A stretch of DNA of 64,000 bases from Eledone cirrhosa. Taxonomy: Eukaryota; Mollusca; Cephalopoda; Octopoda; Eledonidae. A program made the position numbers and the translations under genes. The stretch lies in contig OZ024759.1 in assembly GCA_964016885.1 (NCBI GenBank), positions 4,220,546 to 4,284,545 of the forward strand, written 5' to 3'. The notes below the pieces were generated by a model. The model did no database searches. It worked only from the letters and a program-made list of their open reading frames with translations, and was not told where the DNA came from. Shown here piece by piece: positions 11,318 through 22,173 of the stretch. How positions within the stretch are numbered: position 1 is the first letter of the stretch; every line of letters begins with the position of its first letter.

Positions 11318-11640
11318 GTTGTGTTCTTGAGCAAGACACTTTATTTCACGTTGTTCCAGATCACTCAGCTGTGGAAATGGGTTGCGATGTCACTGGTGCC
11401 AAGCTGTATCGGCCATTGCCTTTCCCTTGGACAATATCAGTGGCATAGAGAGGGGAGGCTGTTATGCATGGGCTACTGCTGGTCTTCTACAAAACAACCT
11501 TGCCCAGACTTGTGCCTTGGAGGGGAACTTTCTAGACTCAAATTCTATGGTCATTCGTGACCGAAGGATCTCTTTACCTTTTACCCTTACTAACCCATGT
11601 ATCGAATACTCTGTTCAGTAATGGTCTAACTAGTTTTAAA
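11318..11640 (+). repeat. tRNA-derived SINE, second family, 5' truncated
   Basis: It begins at GTGTTGTGTTCTTGAGCAAG, without the tRNA-like head, and continues through GATGTCACTGGTGCCAAGCT and CCTTTCCCTTGGACAATATC. The last 100 bp toward 11640 are less certain. Confidence 0.7.
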
Positions 11641-11687
11641 CTGGTTCTATCCTGATTTATGTTAAAGGTATAAAGGTATCTATATAC

Positions 11688-11880
11688 TTATGAAAGACCT
11701 CCACTTCACACATGCTAAGGCTAGGTCCTGACAGCAGAATTATTGTGATTTTGTTGCCCTTAACAGGACTAGAACATTGCACATCAATAACTTTTGTCTT
11801 CTCTAGATTGGAAATCTTCTCACATATTCTGTGTTTTTTGTCTTTTGATACCAACACTATTATTGAGAATTTATTTTGTG
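11688..11880 (-). CDS. C-terminal half of an FTP (fucolectin-type) domain, exon
   Basis: The exon encodes NKFSIIVLVSKDKKHRIC, an inner Cys (DVQC) and the terminal signature PSLSMCEVEVF. This is the closing half of a fucolectin/tachylectin/pentraxin-1 (eel-fucolectin) beta-sandwich, a family that binds sugars in an extracellular, calcium-assisted way. The acceptor TTTCTGCAG (11881-11889) is strong. It joins in frame to the exon at 21285-21542 (A plus CA gives Thr), with 9.4 kb of repeats between. The best GT donor is AA|GTATAT at 11687, which gives phase 2, while the next recognised exon needs phase 1. Either an exon was missed between 6957 and 11687, the donor is non-canonical, or a one-base change has damaged the gene. 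Confidence 0.8.
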
Positions 11881-11924
11881 CTGCAGAAAAACATGGTAAG
11901 AAAGTTAAAACAAAAAACAATTAG

Positions 11925-12123
11925 CAATGGTATTTGGTGGTGGTGGTAGTGGGGATGGTGGTGAGGAGGAGGGAGATTTGGGTAAAGTTTAGTCAAAAAC
12001 TGATTGGCAAACATGGGCTTGGACGAGTGCAAGATTTAGGGCACATGAAGCCCTGTGCTAGTTATGTTATGAGGCCTCTTACTCGTAAAAAATTCATCAT
12101 AAAAAATTGTGCCAAATTTAGAA
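11925..12123. other. Short unassigned intronic stretch
   Basis: A short GGTGGTGGTAGTGGGGATGG tract is followed by sequence with no recognisable coding or repeat content. Confidence 0.4.
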
Positions 12124-12287
12124 TTAACCCTTTAGCATTTAAACCGGTTGTATTCGGCCAGAATTTTCTCAACTCTTTCTATTCAAACTGGCTGTAACTG
12201 GACACTCATACTTATATTAAGGTATTGTTCTCAAAATAAATAACATCAAAATCTCATAGATTCGATATTATGTGAGATAATTATGAG

Positions 12288-12501
12288 GGCGGTGGTTTGG
12301 CAGTATCGGTAGAGGGTCGGACGCCATGCTTTGCCGCATAGAGTTACGGCCCTTTATGATTTTAGTTCAATCCCGCCGAGGTTAACTTTGCCTTTCATCC
12401 TTATGGGGTTGATAAAATAAAGTACCAGTCACTCACTAGGGTCGATTTAATCGACGTTCGCCTACCCCAAAATTGCTGGCCTTGTGCCTATATAAAAAAC
12501 C
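12288..12501 (+). repeat. tRNA-derived SINE nested in the MITE
   Basis: GGGCGGTGGTTTGGCAGTAT to GGCCTTGTGCCTATATAAAA, in the plus orientation. It splits the MITE motif TGTGAGATAATTATG; a short CATTATG-type repeat on the right may be part of its target duplication. Confidence 0.85.
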
Positions 12502-12924
12502 ATTATGTGAGATATTATGTGAGGTAAAGCTTTTACTGTGTAAATACAATAGTATATATAGAGTAATGTAAATGTTATGTGAGGTATTATGTGAGGTAAA
12601 GCCTTTACTGTGACAATACAATAGTATATATAGAGTAATGTAAATGTTATGTGAGATATTATGTGAGGTAAAGCCTTTACTGTGACGATACAATAGTATA
12701 TATAGAGTAATGTAAATGTTATGTGAGGTATTATGTGAGGTAAAGCCTTTACTGTGACAATACAATAGTATATATAGAGTAATGTAAATGTTATGTGAGA
12801 TATTATGTGAGGTAAAGCCTTTACTGTGAAAATACAATAGTATATATAGAGTAATGTAAATGTTATGTGAGATATTATGTGAGGTAAAGCCTTTACTGTG
12901 AACATACAATAGTATATATAGAGT
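12502..12924 (-). repeat. 72/73-bp satellite, left part (about 6 units)
   Basis: The unit contains TTATGTGAGGTAAAGCCTTT, then ACTGTGAAAATACAATAGTA and TATATAGAGTAATGTAAATG. It is the reverse complement of the unit at 7435-9890. It stops inside a unit at TATATATAGAGT, where the LINE begins. Confidence 0.9.
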
Positions 12925-13160
12925 GGTTTCTTTATTTGCCACTAGGGCACAAAAGGTAGGGACAGATACAAGGGGGGATGTTTACATATAATTAACGAGT
13001 ACAAAAATATAACAATGAAATAACAACAACAAACGAAGTCCTCAATAGGGAGGGGGCATTAACATGGGTCGCACACACCCCGGAAAAATGTGCAACCCTT
13101 CTCCTCAGGAGCACAAAGAGTAGGTGATTCCCTCGTCTCCTCTTTTTCCTCTTCTTTCAC

Positions 13161-16100
13161 CTACAGGCTGATATAGAGAGAAGACCCATTCACTCTGGTC
13201 ATTCTCCCTACTTTCACCCACCTTTCATAAAACTTGCTGGGGTAGAGCACCTCTCTCTCCATTCTGATCCTTCTTTTAAAATGGTATTTGAAAAAGGGGA
13301 CCAGTTGTTGGCCGGAGAGATAGGTGTCTGACCTCAGCCCTTTCAGCCTCGTCCACCATACAACTTCTTTAGCCATGGCTATCACACAGAGAAAAACCGC
13401 CTCTCCTTCGTTTTTGAAAGGGGGAGGCGGTTTGATTGTGACAATGGACTCGGTGGTCAACCGGATTGGTCCCACCTTCGACAGTAGTCGTTCCACATAG
13501 CCCCACAGGTCAGCAATGCCTGGGCAGTGTACGAATGCGTGCGCAACCATTTCGTCATCATGCACGCATCTCGGACAGATCTTATTCAAAGGATCCCTAC
13601 CCAAGCTCCCATGCCTGGAGCTTGTCTCGAACGGGTAGAGCCCCTCGGTAGCACTGCCAAGCCAGGGACTTTTGGATGTTGTCCATCGGTCCAGGGCCAA
13701 ACGTCCTACCGAACAGACTGGCCAGTTCATCTTCCTCCATGCCTAGAGCTTCTCCGAGAGCATCGTCGCACCTGCTGCGTACCAACCCTCTATAGAATGT
13801 CGAGGTGGAGTCTCCACTGATTGCCGGGTCCGCTTTCCAGAGGGCCGTGAGCGCCTGGGCACATTCAATGTGCCAGTCGCCCACTTTTCTCGGTCTTTGC
13901 TTGACCCATGATTGCAGCTCGGTGAGCGAGACGAGTCTGGGAAAGGCTCGCCTCACAAACGGGGCCCACACCGGTTGACCGGTGAGGAATACCTGGAGGT
14001 GCCGTAGCCTTAATGCGTGTTTACGCATCTGTAGCCATGGCATCCCCAGCCCTCCTTTCGAAGGGTGTTGACAGCAGATGGATCTCCTCCCCAAAGGGGT
14101 CCGCTTGTTCCAAAGAAATTGGAACAGCGCGCACTCCATTTTGGCGAGTCTTTTCACTGGGCAAGGCACGACGGTCAAGCGGTAGTAGATGACGGATGCT
14201 ATATAAGTATTCGCCACCTCCGCTCGACCTTTCAGGGATAGTTTGCACTGGGCCCACACCCTGGCCGTTACCTTGTTCCAGTTTTTCTCCACCTGGAGGT
14301 CTGGTCCGAACGAGACCCCAAGCAGCTTCACCGGGCCCTCTGTCCAGCGTCCGACGACCTCGTTGGAGGGCATCGGTTTGCCTCTCCATGTTCCGAGTTG
14401 CAAACCGACGGACTTGTCCCGGTTCAGCTTGGCTCCTGTAAACCTTTCATATTCCTCCAGTAAGGTGCCAATTTGCGAGGTTTTCGACACCATTACTGTC
14501 ACGTCATCGGCGTAGGCCGACGCCGCTTTCTGCAATCCCGGTTCCAAAGTGATGCCCTGCAACCGCTCCAACTTCCGCAGTAGTGGCTCAAGAGCCAGCA
14601 CATACAGAAGGGAGGAGAGAGGGCATCCCTGTCCGATGGATCGCATGATTTGGAACGGCTCCGAGAGGTGGCCGTTCACCTTGACCCTTGAGCAGACGTT
14701 GCTGCTGTGCATCGCAGCAATCCAACCCCTGAAAACGGGTCCGAAGTCTGCCGCCGTGAGCACCGCATCCAGGTAACGATGGTCAACCCTATCGAAAGCT
14801 TTAGATTGATCCAAGTTGATCAGGGCCCCACTAAAGCCGGGTTCATTCCCTACCCTCTCTATGATGTATCGCATAAGGTGGAGATTGTCGTGAATGGACC
14901 TGGACGGGATTGCGCATGTCTGCGCTTCTCCCACCAGGTTTCCGACGACAAGCGCCAACCTCTTCGCTAACACCTTGGCCAAAATCTTTAACTCTGTATT
15001 TAGCAGAGTTATGGGCCTGAAGTTACTTATGTCATCCCCCTTGTTCTCACCCTCCTCACCAGCGTAACTACGCCCTTGGTCACAGAACTGGGAATTCTCC
15101 CGTTCTGCTGCCAGTTGCAGTAGACCGCTTCGAGGATATCAGAGAACAAGTCCGGCATCGCTACATATAGCTCGTAAGGTAGACCATCGACACCCGGGGA
15201 TTTGCGTTTGCCGCTTTGGCTCAGCGCCGCCCCTATCTCAGCAGCTGAAATCGGCCTTTCGCAGGACTTCGCCTCCGCGTCCGAGAGGCGCGGCAGACCG
15301 TCGAGGTATGGATTGAAATCCATAGGCTCACCCGGCGCGCCGCCCCTCTCGAACAGTCATGCAAAGTGCCACTGAAAGGCCGCACACATCTGCCCAGGTT
15401 CAAGGATCACACGCCCATCCTGGTCCTTCAAAGACCGAATCGTGGACTTGTTACCACTTTTTGCCTCTGTCACTCGGGCCCAGCTAACAGCTTTGGCTCC
15501 CTCATTACCCAGAGCACGTATTTTACTCCTGACAACGCAGCCTTCATGCTTCACCTCAAAGAACTGGTCTAAGGCCATTCTTGATGCCAGCACGCTGGCT
15601 ACATTGCCACTCCTAATCGCCTCATCTACTCTATCTACTAATTCCCTTTCCGTCTTGTTCCTATCCCTTGCTAATTCCTGACTAAAACCTATCGATTCTA
15701 TTCTAATTGCTCTCTTAAGAGAGATCCACCACCTGTTGTTGACAATTGCCCCTGTCAAACTCTGCTTAACTAACGTGCTAATCCATTTACTGTAAGCTTT
15801 GCTTGTCGGTAAGGACAAGTTCAGCTTCCAGTAACCGGGTCCCTGTCTATGGGTTCTATCAAGGTTGGCTATGCAGGTCACTAACTTGTGATCCGAATAG
15901 TCAACCATGAACATTTTTGGACAGCTAAATGTGTCCCTATCCTTCTCTCTAACTAGGATCCTATCTAGGTACGACCTAGAGCCGCTGCGATTGGTCCACG
16001 TCCATAGTGGTACAGTCGGAAAATCTAGTCGATATCTATCGGCCAGGTCAAATCGGCCAATTAACCGTTTGAGGCTTTTACACCCCTCTGTATTGGCACA

Positions 16101-16565
16101 TGCCCCTACATAGTCCCAACGTGCATCCAGGATACCATTCCAGTCCCCCACTAAAAGCAAGGAGCTGGACGTTCCCAGAAAAGTTTCCAGATGTTGGAAG
16201 TATTCCGGCCGTGCTGCCCAAAAAGGGGCGTACGCAGCAATTAGTCTAAGGGCTCCACTTTCACTACTGCCGACTTCTAAAACCACCAGTCGACCCTCCG
16301 GGTCCAGGTGCACCTTCTGTATGGTGAGGCTCAGGTATTTTCGCAGCAGAACGACAACTCCACCCCCACCCCCCGGTTGACAGAGAGATGCGAAGATCTC
16401 AAAGTCGTCGAAGAGGGGCGCCAGTTGGCGCTCGCTGCTGATCCTGGACTCGCAAATAGCCATTACATCCATTCTATGCGACCTGAGATCGTTTAAAAGT
16501 TTGCCTTGTTTCCAAGACAGTCCCAGGCCGCGTACATTCAGACACCCAACTCTTATATCAGCCAT
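13161..16565 (-). pseudogene. Tx1-clade LINE ORF2: AP endonuclease, reverse transcriptase, zinc motif (broken)
   Basis: ORF2 starts at ATG 16563-16565, about 5 nt after ORF1 ends. The N-terminal AP endonuclease shows GCLNVRGLG, the catalytic ICESR Glu, VGDWNGILDARWD and the SRSYLDRILV and SDHKLV motifs. The RT follows: SPGVDGLPYELY, FRPITLLNTE, IPSRSIHDNLHLMRYI, DQSKAFDRVDHRYL, IGQGCPLSSLLY and the catalytic AYADDVTV. The C-terminus has a CPRC...HAFVHC zinc-like motif. The IPSRSIHDNL and RVDHRYL wording is typical of the Tx1 branch of L1-like elements. It is disabled by an in-frame TGA near 15357 and frameshifts near 15035 and 13610. The endonuclease would nick the target and RT would copy the RNA there. 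Confidence 0.88.
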
Positions 16566-16570
16566 GTTGG

Positions 16571-18334
16571 TTAAAAGAGGAAGGACCTACCTGTTCGGCT
16601 CCTGAGGAGCAGGTTGCACAATATCCATGGGCGTATTGGAGGGATTGTTTGGTGGGGTGTTGTTTTGTGGTGGGGTGGGGTGGGGGTGTTTGGTGAGGTG
16701 TGGGTGGGGAAACGTTTCAAGAGGACGCGGTTATAGGGTCGAGTACATGTTTTCCCCACGTCCTCAGGAAAGTTCTCTCTTAGTTTTGCATAGGTGTCCA
16801 TTGGGAGTCTTATCATTTTTAAATGCGGTTTGTTGGCCGCGCTTGCAAAGAATTGCCCTTCAGTTTCCACCGAAGGGTCTTTGTGTATTGTTTTTACTAG
16901 TTCTCTGTTATTTGTGTTAATGTATGTATACTGTTTTATTTGTGTTGTGTTTGTTTGTTGTTCTTGTGTGTGCTTGCGTTTTGTTGTATGTGTTATGTTT
17001 TGGGGCGGGGCGGATTTTGTTTGTTCTGTTTGTTTTGTTTTTGTTGGTGGTTGTGTGTTTCTTTCATTTATGTTCGAGTGGTGCTTTCTTTTTTTCCTTT
17101 TTACAGGTTGGAAGGGTCCCCCCCTCTTCGTCACTAGGTGCTATTTCAGCTGGGTCCTCGTCCGTGCTGTCGGGTAGTGGTGTATTTTGGGGTTTTGTTG
17201 TGTTTGTGTGTGTTTTTGGAGTTGTTTTGGGTGGGGCCGTGTCTTGTGTTATTTTTCCGTGTTGTTTTTTGTTGTTGTTGTGGTGGTGGTAGTGGTGGTG
17301 GTGGCGGTGGTAGTGTGTGGGGTGTAGGCAAAAGAGCCTTTTTTTTGTCAATTGAGGGCAGGCAGCCCTTAGATGACCCCTGCTTGAACAGTAGTAACAT
17401 ATGGGCCTCCTACCCTGGGCTGAAATGTATATAAATGTTTCTCCATCGAGGGACACCCTCTGTGGTATTCTAGCTATTCGTTCTGGTCTCATTTGGACCA
17501 GAACCTCCACGCTCAAACCGCAGAAAACGTCTGTGGTGACTTCTCCTACTGAAAGGATTCCGTCCTCGTCTTCTAAAAATCCTGTTAGTACCCAGGAAAT
17601 GCATTAATTTGGCCGGATTCCGGAGACTCTTATTTTCTGCGTTCTTTTCCCCAAATATGTGGGGAGAAATGTGTGTAGCTTGGAAACAATTGGCGACACA
17701 GAGTATTTCCTGGCCGTCAATTGATCCTTCATTAGCACCGTTATATTCCCATAGAGTGGCCCTTTTTGTATGAACGATATATCACTCCACACACTTTTTA
17801 GGACCAGCTCAATTTCTTTTGGGATAATTGAGCTGGTTTCCTTGTTATGTTGGAAATTGTTCTGAAAGATATCGTTCTTAGTGTCGTGTCTCTTTTGATT
17901 TCTTGTGGGGAGGTGATTGTGAAGTCTCCTCCTTCTTTGAAAGTTACATACTGTTTTGCTTCCTTCATCTTTTCTCTCAGAGTTGTAATGTCCAGTTGCT
18001 TGCAGGTCTGTGTTTTCCGGACCGCCTGTGCAAAGGAGGCACCAGTAGTGGGTTTGCTTTGTTTGGTGTTATCGTTATTTTTTCCTTGGTTGGTGTTGTG
18101 ACTATTGCTGTTGTTGATCATGCTGTTATTGTCATTGTTGTTTTTGTCTGCGTTTATGTGACTTTCTGGGTTTTCACCCATTTTTACAAATTTTTCTTTT
18201 AATTCCGTGTTCCATGTTTCTTTATCAGAAGTGAGGAGGGAAGACTTAGAGCCTTGTGCTTCTAGCTTCTCTGTATCACCTTTCTTAGGGGGCGTGGCTT
18301 TCTTGTTAGGATGAGATGTGAAAATTCCGTCCAT
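16571..18334 (-). pseudogene. Tx1-clade LINE ORF1: gag-like protein with CCHC knuckle (broken)
   Basis: The likely start is ATG at 18332-18334 (MDGIFTSHPNKKATPPKK). An Asn/Ser-rich linker is followed by a gag-like region (ASFAQAVRKTQTC, EGGDFTITSP) and a zinc knuckle CYYCSSRGHLRAAC (CX2CX4HX4C), preceded by VSLDGETFIYISAQGRRPIC. The C-terminus is Lys/Thr/Pro-rich. Frameshifts near 17820 and near 17110 and a stop near 17604 break the frame. By analogy with other LINE ORF1 proteins it would bind the element RNA. Confidence 0.75.
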
Positions 18335-18544
18335 TTCTATCAGTTTGCCGTAATAAATATTTAAAAGGAAAATTCGCCCCAAAAAGGGGCGAAAATAAAT
18401 AAACTCAAAGTTTGACGACCAAGGCAAGGGGTTAACGTATATTACAGTATAAAAAAATTAATCAAAACTCACTTTTGAGTAAGTAAATCCAACTCGGTAG
18501 CCGAGCTTGTTCACACACGTCAACACACGTCTCTCGTATACGAG

Positions 18545-19260
18545 ATGTTATGTGAGATATTATGTGAGGTAAAGCCTTTACTGTGAAAATACAATAGTAT
18601 ATATAGAGTAATGTAAATGTTATGTGAGATATTATGTGAGGTAAAGCCTTTACTGTGAAAATACAATAGTATATATAGAGGAATGTAAATGTTACGTGAG
18701 ATATTATGTGAGGTAAAGCCTTTACTGTGAAAATACAATAGTATATATAGAGTAATGTAAATGTTACGTGAGATATTATGTGAGGTAACGCCTTTACTGT
18801 GAAAATACAATAGTATATATAGAGTAATGTAAATGTTATGTGAGGTATTATGTGAGGTAAAGCCTTTACCACAAAAATACAATAGTATATATAGAGTAAT
18901 GTAAATGTTATGTGAGGTATTATGTGAGGTAAAGCCTTTACTGTGAAAATACAATAGTATATATAGAGTAATGTAAATGTTATATGAGGTATTATGTGAA
19001 GTAAAGCCTTTACTGTGAAAATACAATAGTATATATAGAGTAATGTAAATGTTATGTGAGGTATTATGTGAGGTAAAGCCTTTACCACAAAAATACAATA
19101 GTATATATAGAGTAATGTAAATGTTATGTGAGAGATATTGTGAGGTAAAGCCTTTACTGTGAAAATACAATAGTATATATAGAGTAATGTAAATGTTACG
19201 TGAGGTATTATGTGAGGTAAAGCCTTTACTGTGACAATACAATAGTATATATAGAGTAAT
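18545..19260 (-). repeat. 72/73-bp satellite, right part (about 10 units)
   Basis: The same unit as 12502-12924. Two units carry TTACCACAAAAATACAATAG in place of TTACTGTGAAAATACAATAG, the form seen in the unexpanded MITE at 19568-19788. The array runs directly into the right TIR. Confidence 0.9.
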
Positions 19261-19361
19261 GTAAATGCTAAAGAGTTAAAACATAACTTAACAAATGTTC
19301 TTACATAAAGTTAGGATAGAAGGTTTTAAGATAGTTATAAACATTTTATCATAAACTAAGA

Positions 19362-19910
19362 TGCGTGGCTCTGTGTTTAGAGTATTCGCCTCACAATCGT
19401 AAGGTCATGAGTTTGTTTACCAGCGGAGTGTTGTGTCCTTGAGCAAGACACTTTATTTCATATTATTCCAGTTCACTCAGCTGGCAAAAATGAGTTGTAC
19501 CTGTAATTCAAAGGGTCAGCCTTGTCACACTCTGTGTCATGCTGAATCTCCCTGAGAGCTATGTTAACCCTTTAGCATTTAAACTGGCCATATCCGGCCA
19601 GAATTCTCTCACATCTTTCTGTTCAAACCAGCCATAACTGGCTGCTCATACTTATGTGAAGGTATTGTTCTCAAAATATATAATATCAAAATCTCATAGA
19701 TTTGATATTATGTGAGATAATTATGTAAGATAAAGCCTTTACCACAAAAATGTAATATTAGATATGGAGTAATGTAAATGCTAAAGGGTTAAGGGTATGC
19801 ATGTCTGTGGAATACTCAGCCACTTGCACGTTAATTTCATGAACAGGCTGTTCCAGTAATAGTGTCAACTGGAACACTCATTGTTGTAACCGACAGTGCC
19901 AGTTCAAGTT
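19362..19910 (+). repeat. tRNA-derived SINE, second family, split by a MITE at TTAA
   Basis: The left part (19362-19563) has head TGCGTGGCTCTGTGTTTAGA, the GAGCAAGACACTTTATTTCA core and TGCTGAATCTCCCTGAGAGC. The right part (19793-19910) resumes with GGGTATGCATGTCTGTGGAA and CCACTTGCACGTTAATTTCA. Removing 19568-19788 and one TTAA restores a continuous SINE, showing how the MITE inserts. Confidence 0.85.
19568..19788. mobile_element. Unexpanded piggyBac-type MITE, 221 bp
   Basis: TTAA at 19564-19567 and 19789-19792 flanks TIRs CCCTTTAGCATTTAAACTGG and (inverted) CCCTTTAGCATTTACATTAC. It has a single copy of the region that makes the satellite unit in the expanded copies. It codes for nothing and would depend on a piggyBac-type transposase supplied elsewhere. 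Confidence 0.92.
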
Positions 19911-20307
19911 CAAGGGGTAGAGTTGATTCAGACAGTTTGGTATCCAAACAGTTAAACAATTAGGAACATGTGTGTTTCATGCCAATTATAAATAAATGTC
20001 TTTAGTAAATGGTGACATTCTAGAACAGAGGTTCTCAAACTTTTTCGGGCCATCGCCCCCCACACGGCCTTGTAATACCCTCTAAAACACCACACCTATT
20101 TCCAGAGAGACCTACCTACAAGCAAATTGTAAATAATATAAAAAAAAGGAACGATTGACTTTCGTCAAATCGGACCGAGGAAACAATGTTTCCGTTGGTC
20201 TTTCCAATTGCTAATACTATCTATCGGTCGCAACTCCAGGTCGAAGGAGCAACGTGAAATAAAGTAAATAATATATAATACATAAAATGGTTGATATATA
20301 ATAAATA

Positions 20308-20476
20308 ATTCTTTCTACTTTTGGCACAAGGCCAGCAATTACTCCAGTGTATTACTGGTACTGTATTTTATCGACCCAGTAAAGGTGAAAGGCAAAATTA
20401 ACCTAGGAGGGATTTAAACTCAGATAATAAAGGGCCGTAACTCTATGCTGCAAAGCATGGTGTCCTACCTTCTATA
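20308..20476 (-). repeat. tRNA-derived SINE inside the hAT element
   Basis: The minus-strand copy has tail TTTCTACTTTTGGCACAAGG, body GTACTGTATTTTATCGACCC and an altered B box (GGATTTAAACTCAGAT). Confidence 0.85.
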
Positions 20477-20642
20477 ATATATCGACAGTCGATCAACTTC
20501 CATCAAATTGGACCACGGAATCAATGCTTCCATTGGTCTTTCCAATTGCTAATACTATCTATCAGTTGCAACTCCAGGTAGAAAGAACAACCTCACAACC
20601 TCACGATTGCAAATCCGATTCGCTAATCACTCAGCCTTCACT

Positions 20643-21059
20643 ATCATCATCATTATCATCATTTTACATCCGCTTTTCCCTGCTTGTAAGGGTGGGACAG
20701 GTCTTATTAAACACAGCATCTCTCCATTTGTCACGGTTCCTTGTCATCTCCTCCATGAGCTTCAGTGATCTGAGGTCTGCTCTCACCACCTCTGCCCATG
20801 TTTTTCGTGATCTTCCTCTACTGTGTCTTCCTTCTACTGTGATTTCTTGGCAGTTCTTTACCCAGCTGTCATCCACCATGCGCATCACATGTCCATACCA
20901 ACACAGTCTTCTCTCCCACACACTACAACTTATCCCTCTTATACACAGTTTCTCTCTCAACTCGTCTATACTTTGTCGTTCACACACATTGACATCACAC
21001 ATGCAACAGCATATACTTGCTTCATTTCTATCCACTATATAATATATACTATGTATCAA
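20643..21059 (-). pseudogene. 3' fragment of RTE-type LINE ORF inside the hAT element
   Basis: Minus-strand coding tail with SVWERRLCWYGHVMRMVDD, GRSRKTWAEVVRADL and the end TLTSREKRM, then the GTAAAATGATGATAATG tail. It belongs to the same family as the intact ORF at 45245-48361. Only the C-terminal ~130 codons remain. Confidence 0.85.
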
Positions 21060-21284
21060 TAAATATCATATACTTTTTTTATTTTACTATATTTATATAT
21101 AAAATTTATCATTTGATATTTGATATACTATTATATCCTCTCCACCCCCATCCTTAAGCCCCAGCACCCCTCTTGGGGCAGTAGCACCCACTTTGAGAAC
21201 CTCTGTTCTAGAGGGAAGTGAAATTGTAAAGTGTAACAGGCAAGAAGACAACATTTTTCCAAACAAACAAAAAAACCAACTTAC

Positions 21285-21542
21285 TATCAATATAGTTATA
21301 ATATATCCTTAGTTGGGAAATATCGTATGTTTGTCTGAGTTCAAGAGTCCACAATGATGTTGGAGAGCTCATTGTATGAGAACAAGATCTGTGTTGTGGG
21401 TTTTGATCGAAGTTACCATCTACAGCCAGGTTAGCTGACATTGAGTACATTTCATTGCGACAAACATTGTTTTTCATTAGAATTACACTGCTTGTTTTGT
21501 CTGTCGTGGTTTGTGTAGCTACTTTACCAATAGCTATATTTC
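21285..21542 (-). CDS. N-terminal half of an FTP (fucolectin-type) domain, exon
   Basis: A 258-bp phase-1/phase-1 exon (86 codons). It opens with the family signature NIAIGKVATQTT and continues with VCRNEMYSMSANLAVDGNFD, HTMSSPTSLWTLELRQTYDI and SQLRIYYNYID. The AVDG motif and the W-x-LEL strand are typical of F5/8C-like fucolectin domains in the extracellular space. The acceptor is TTTTTCAG (21543-21550) and the donor GTAAGT starts at 21284. It joins in frame to the EGF exon upstream (A plus GA gives Arg) and to the second FTP half at 11688-11880. The two halves total about 150 residues, the usual size for this domain. Confidence 0.88.
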
Positions 21543-21715
21543 CTGAAAAAGAATGAAAGAAAATTTAATGAAAGTCAATTACTATGAAATGAAATGGATC
21601 TCAGTCAGTTGAAACGATGATTGATCCAGTGGGAAAAGACAAATTGTTTTCTATATACTAAACTTTTGAAATATCTTTTACGTTATCTCTAAATTATTCC
21701 ATATTTCCAGTAGAG

Positions 21716-22115
21716 GCATGTGGCCTAGTGTTAAGTGTGTTGGACTTACAATCATAATGTCATGGGTTCGATTTCTGGGGTGGGTTGTGTGTTGTGTTCT
21801 TGAGCAAAACACTTCATTTCACGTTGCTCCAGTATACTCTGCTGAAAATGAGCACCAGCAATAACTGTGGAGGGTGTAACCCTGCAATGGACTGATGTCC
21901 TGTCCAGGAGGAAGTCTTGTACTCACAGTCGCTTTATGCCATGAAACCAGGATAAGCATTGGCCTAATGAGCCTTCAGGCTTGAGACAGTATAGTCCTAT
22001 ACGAACGAGACACGGTCACCCGACCAATCTTGCCTCAATTGGGACAACTCCTGACTAACCCATGCTAGCATGGAAGATAGATGTAAACGATGATGATGAT
22101 GATGATGATATAGCA
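21716..22115 (+). repeat. tRNA-derived SINE with a LINE-like 3' tail
   Basis: The head (GGCCTAGTGTTAAGTGTGTT, B box TCATGGGTTCGATTTCTGG) and GAGCAAAACACTTCATTTCA core belong to the second SINE family. The last 100 bp (GAGACACGGTCACCCGACCA ... AACCCATGCTAGCATGGAAG ... GATGATGATG) match the 3' end of the RTE LINE at 27430-27540. A shared tail lets a SINE borrow LINE reverse transcriptase. Confidence 0.82.
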
Positions 22116-22173
22116 ACCTCAGCCTCAACAGCGACAGCAACAACAACGGCATGATAATTAGAAATCTACTTAC

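Larger units (their letters stand above)
12925..18544 (-). mobile_element. Tx1-clade non-LTR retrotransposon, about 5.6 kb
   Basis: Both ORFs lie on the minus strand, so the 5' end is at 18544, where there is a 12-bp palindrome CTCGTATACGAG. The 3' end is at 12925, with AATAAA just inside and no poly-A tail. It looks close to full length (5' UTR, ORF1, ORF2, 3' UTR) but both ORFs are broken. The insertion point within the 72/73-bp satellite is GAGT|...|ATGTTATG; about 7 bp of the unit (AATGTAA) are missing rather than duplicated. Confidence 0.85.
12128..19275. mobile_element. Expanded piggyBac-type MITE with nested SINE and Tx1-clade LINE
   Basis: TTAA at 12124-12127 and 19276-19279 flank CCCTTTAGCATTTAAACCGG on the left and AAATGCTAAAGAG on the right. 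The left 160 bp is normal MITE sequence. A SINE (12288-12501) interrupts it, then the 72/73-bp satellite unit runs for about six copies to 12924. A 5.6-kb LINE follows, and the satellite resumes at 18545 for about ten more copies up to the right TIR. The same unit on both sides of the LINE shows it landed inside an already expanded array. Confidence 0.85.
20026..21205. mobile_element. hAT-type non-autonomous DNA transposon with nested repeats
   Basis: The left end CAGAGGTTCTCAAACTTTTT matches the right end inverted (GTTTGAGAACCTCTG is the expected form; CTTTGAGAACCTCTG is present). The flanks are TTCTAGAA (20018-20025) and TTCTAGAG (21206-21213), an 8-bp target duplication with one mismatch, as expected for hAT. 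The inside holds a SINE (20308-20476), a duplicated block near 20150 and 20490, a LINE fragment and a TA-rich stretch. No transposase is visible. Confidence 0.85.

Noticed and set aside
16627..17434. Plus-strand cysteine/valine-rich ORFs
   Set aside because: Shadows of the LINE ORF1 Lys/Thr/Pro-rich region on the other strand.
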